Of a DNA stretch of 64,000 nt, positions 63,827 to 64,000 are shown piece by piece. Below the pieces are notes generated by a model, which was not told the origin of the DNA, searched no databases, and worked only from the letters and a program-made list of their open reading frames with translations. Both the position numbers and the translations under genes were made by a program. The first letter of the stretch is position 1, and each line of letters opens with the position of its first letter. Source of the DNA: Spirochaetaceae bacterium bin103 (GTDB lineage Bacteria; Spirochaetota; Spirochaetia; SZUA-6; Bin103); NCBI GenBank assembly GCA_002238925.1, contig MPNH01000001.1, positions 186,001-250,000 of the forward strand, written 5' to 3'.

Positions 63827-64000
63827 CTAGATCCCCCTCTTGGTGCGGGCTGTGAACGGATAACCATTCCGCGCCAACATACGATATATCGTTTCCAGCG
63901 GCAAGCCTACGACGTTGCTGTAGGAGCCGTGCAGGTGGGTTGCCAGGAGCGCGGCCCGGCCCTGAATACGGTACCCGCCGGCCGCGCCCCGCCACTCGCC
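63827..64000 (-). CDS. maf: Maf-family nucleotide pyrophosphatase, C-terminal part
   Basis: The last 57 residues of a Maf/YhdE protein, which hydrolyses non-canonical nucleoside triphosphates such as dTTP and UTP. It shows GYRIQGRAALLATHLHGSYS with NVVGLPLETIYRMLARNG, matching the family C-terminus. The gene begins beyond the right edge. The stop codon is directly against the rpsB TTG start. Confidence 0.92.
   Translation of the reverse strand, partial: GEWRGAAGGYRIQGRAALLATHLHGSYSNVVGLPLETIYRMLARNGYPFTARTKRGI

Noticed and set aside
1-64000. CRISPR array, insertion sequence, prophage or rRNA operon
   Set aside because: No spaced direct repeats, transposase, integrase, phage structural gene or rRNA sequence was found.

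Overview
The window is GC-rich, densely coded DNA from a Gram-negative bacterium. Outer-membrane signs are a lipoprotein-export ABC operon with a LolA-like protein and a beta-barrel-like protein, an RseP site-2 protease, and exported lipoproteins. The housekeeping order rpsF-ssb-rpsR-yybS-rplI-dnaB, the block maf-rpsB-tsf-frr-cdsA-rseP, LplB/YtcP-type sugar permeases and an S2 protein with a long acidic tail fit a spirochaete. Six phytanoyl-CoA dioxygenase-like (PhyH) genes in 64 kb resemble genomes of marine or host-associated uncultured bacteria. The lineage is an inference; no rRNA gene is present to settle it.

Layout. Bases 1-18000 are a metabolic accessory region. It holds PhyH dioxygenases, a 14-repeat FG-GAP protein, tRNA-Thr(CGT), a frameshifted DapA-family lyase, a decayed EamA transporter, rsmE, a TetR regulator, a 2-hydroxyacid dehydrogenase, a TerB-like protein, a sugar epimerase with a zinc alcohol dehydrogenase, a membrane sterol-desaturase-like hydroxylase, a ketopantoate-reductase-like gene and a DUF1907 hydrolase. 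Bases 18000-24000 form a different block: a Cys-rich unknown, a possible HicB/HicA-like pair, an unknown 338-residue protein paired with an XRE regulator, and a divergent SWIM-SNF2 helicase. This is the best candidate for an undescribed defence or toxin-antitoxin module. Bases 24000-36600 are carbohydrate genes: an oligosaccharide ABC importer, an FAD oxidoreductase, cinA, PhyH, a GH32 protein lacking its expected acid/base residue, a sugar isomerase/epimerase, a VOC protein and an enolase-superfamily dehydratase.

Bases 37300-44000 hold a tightly coupled LolCDE/MacB-like export operon: ATPase, permease A, permease B, LolA-like protein, outer-membrane protein and a second permease A. A promoter-to-terminator unit of about 200 nt at 44846-45080 has no reading frame and looks like a structured RNA gene. 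It is followed by a class A penicillin-binding protein that apparently starts at ATT. Then come gcvH, a ParB-like fragment, mutL (opposite strand), a DUF503 gene, two exported proteins, the rpsF-to-dnaB run, and on the minus strand maf-rpsB-tsf-frr-cdsA-rseP-WD40. Many essential genes start at TTG or GTG.

Four genes (DUF1907, FAD oxidoreductase, sugar isomerase, VOC) are each broken by an imperfect local tandem duplication of 65, 131, 140 or 95 bp. Every offset leaves remainder 2 on division by 3, and the mismatches lean towards G and C. These may be assembly artefacts and should be checked against reads before the genes are called dead. No CRISPR array, insertion sequence, prophage or rRNA gene was seen.
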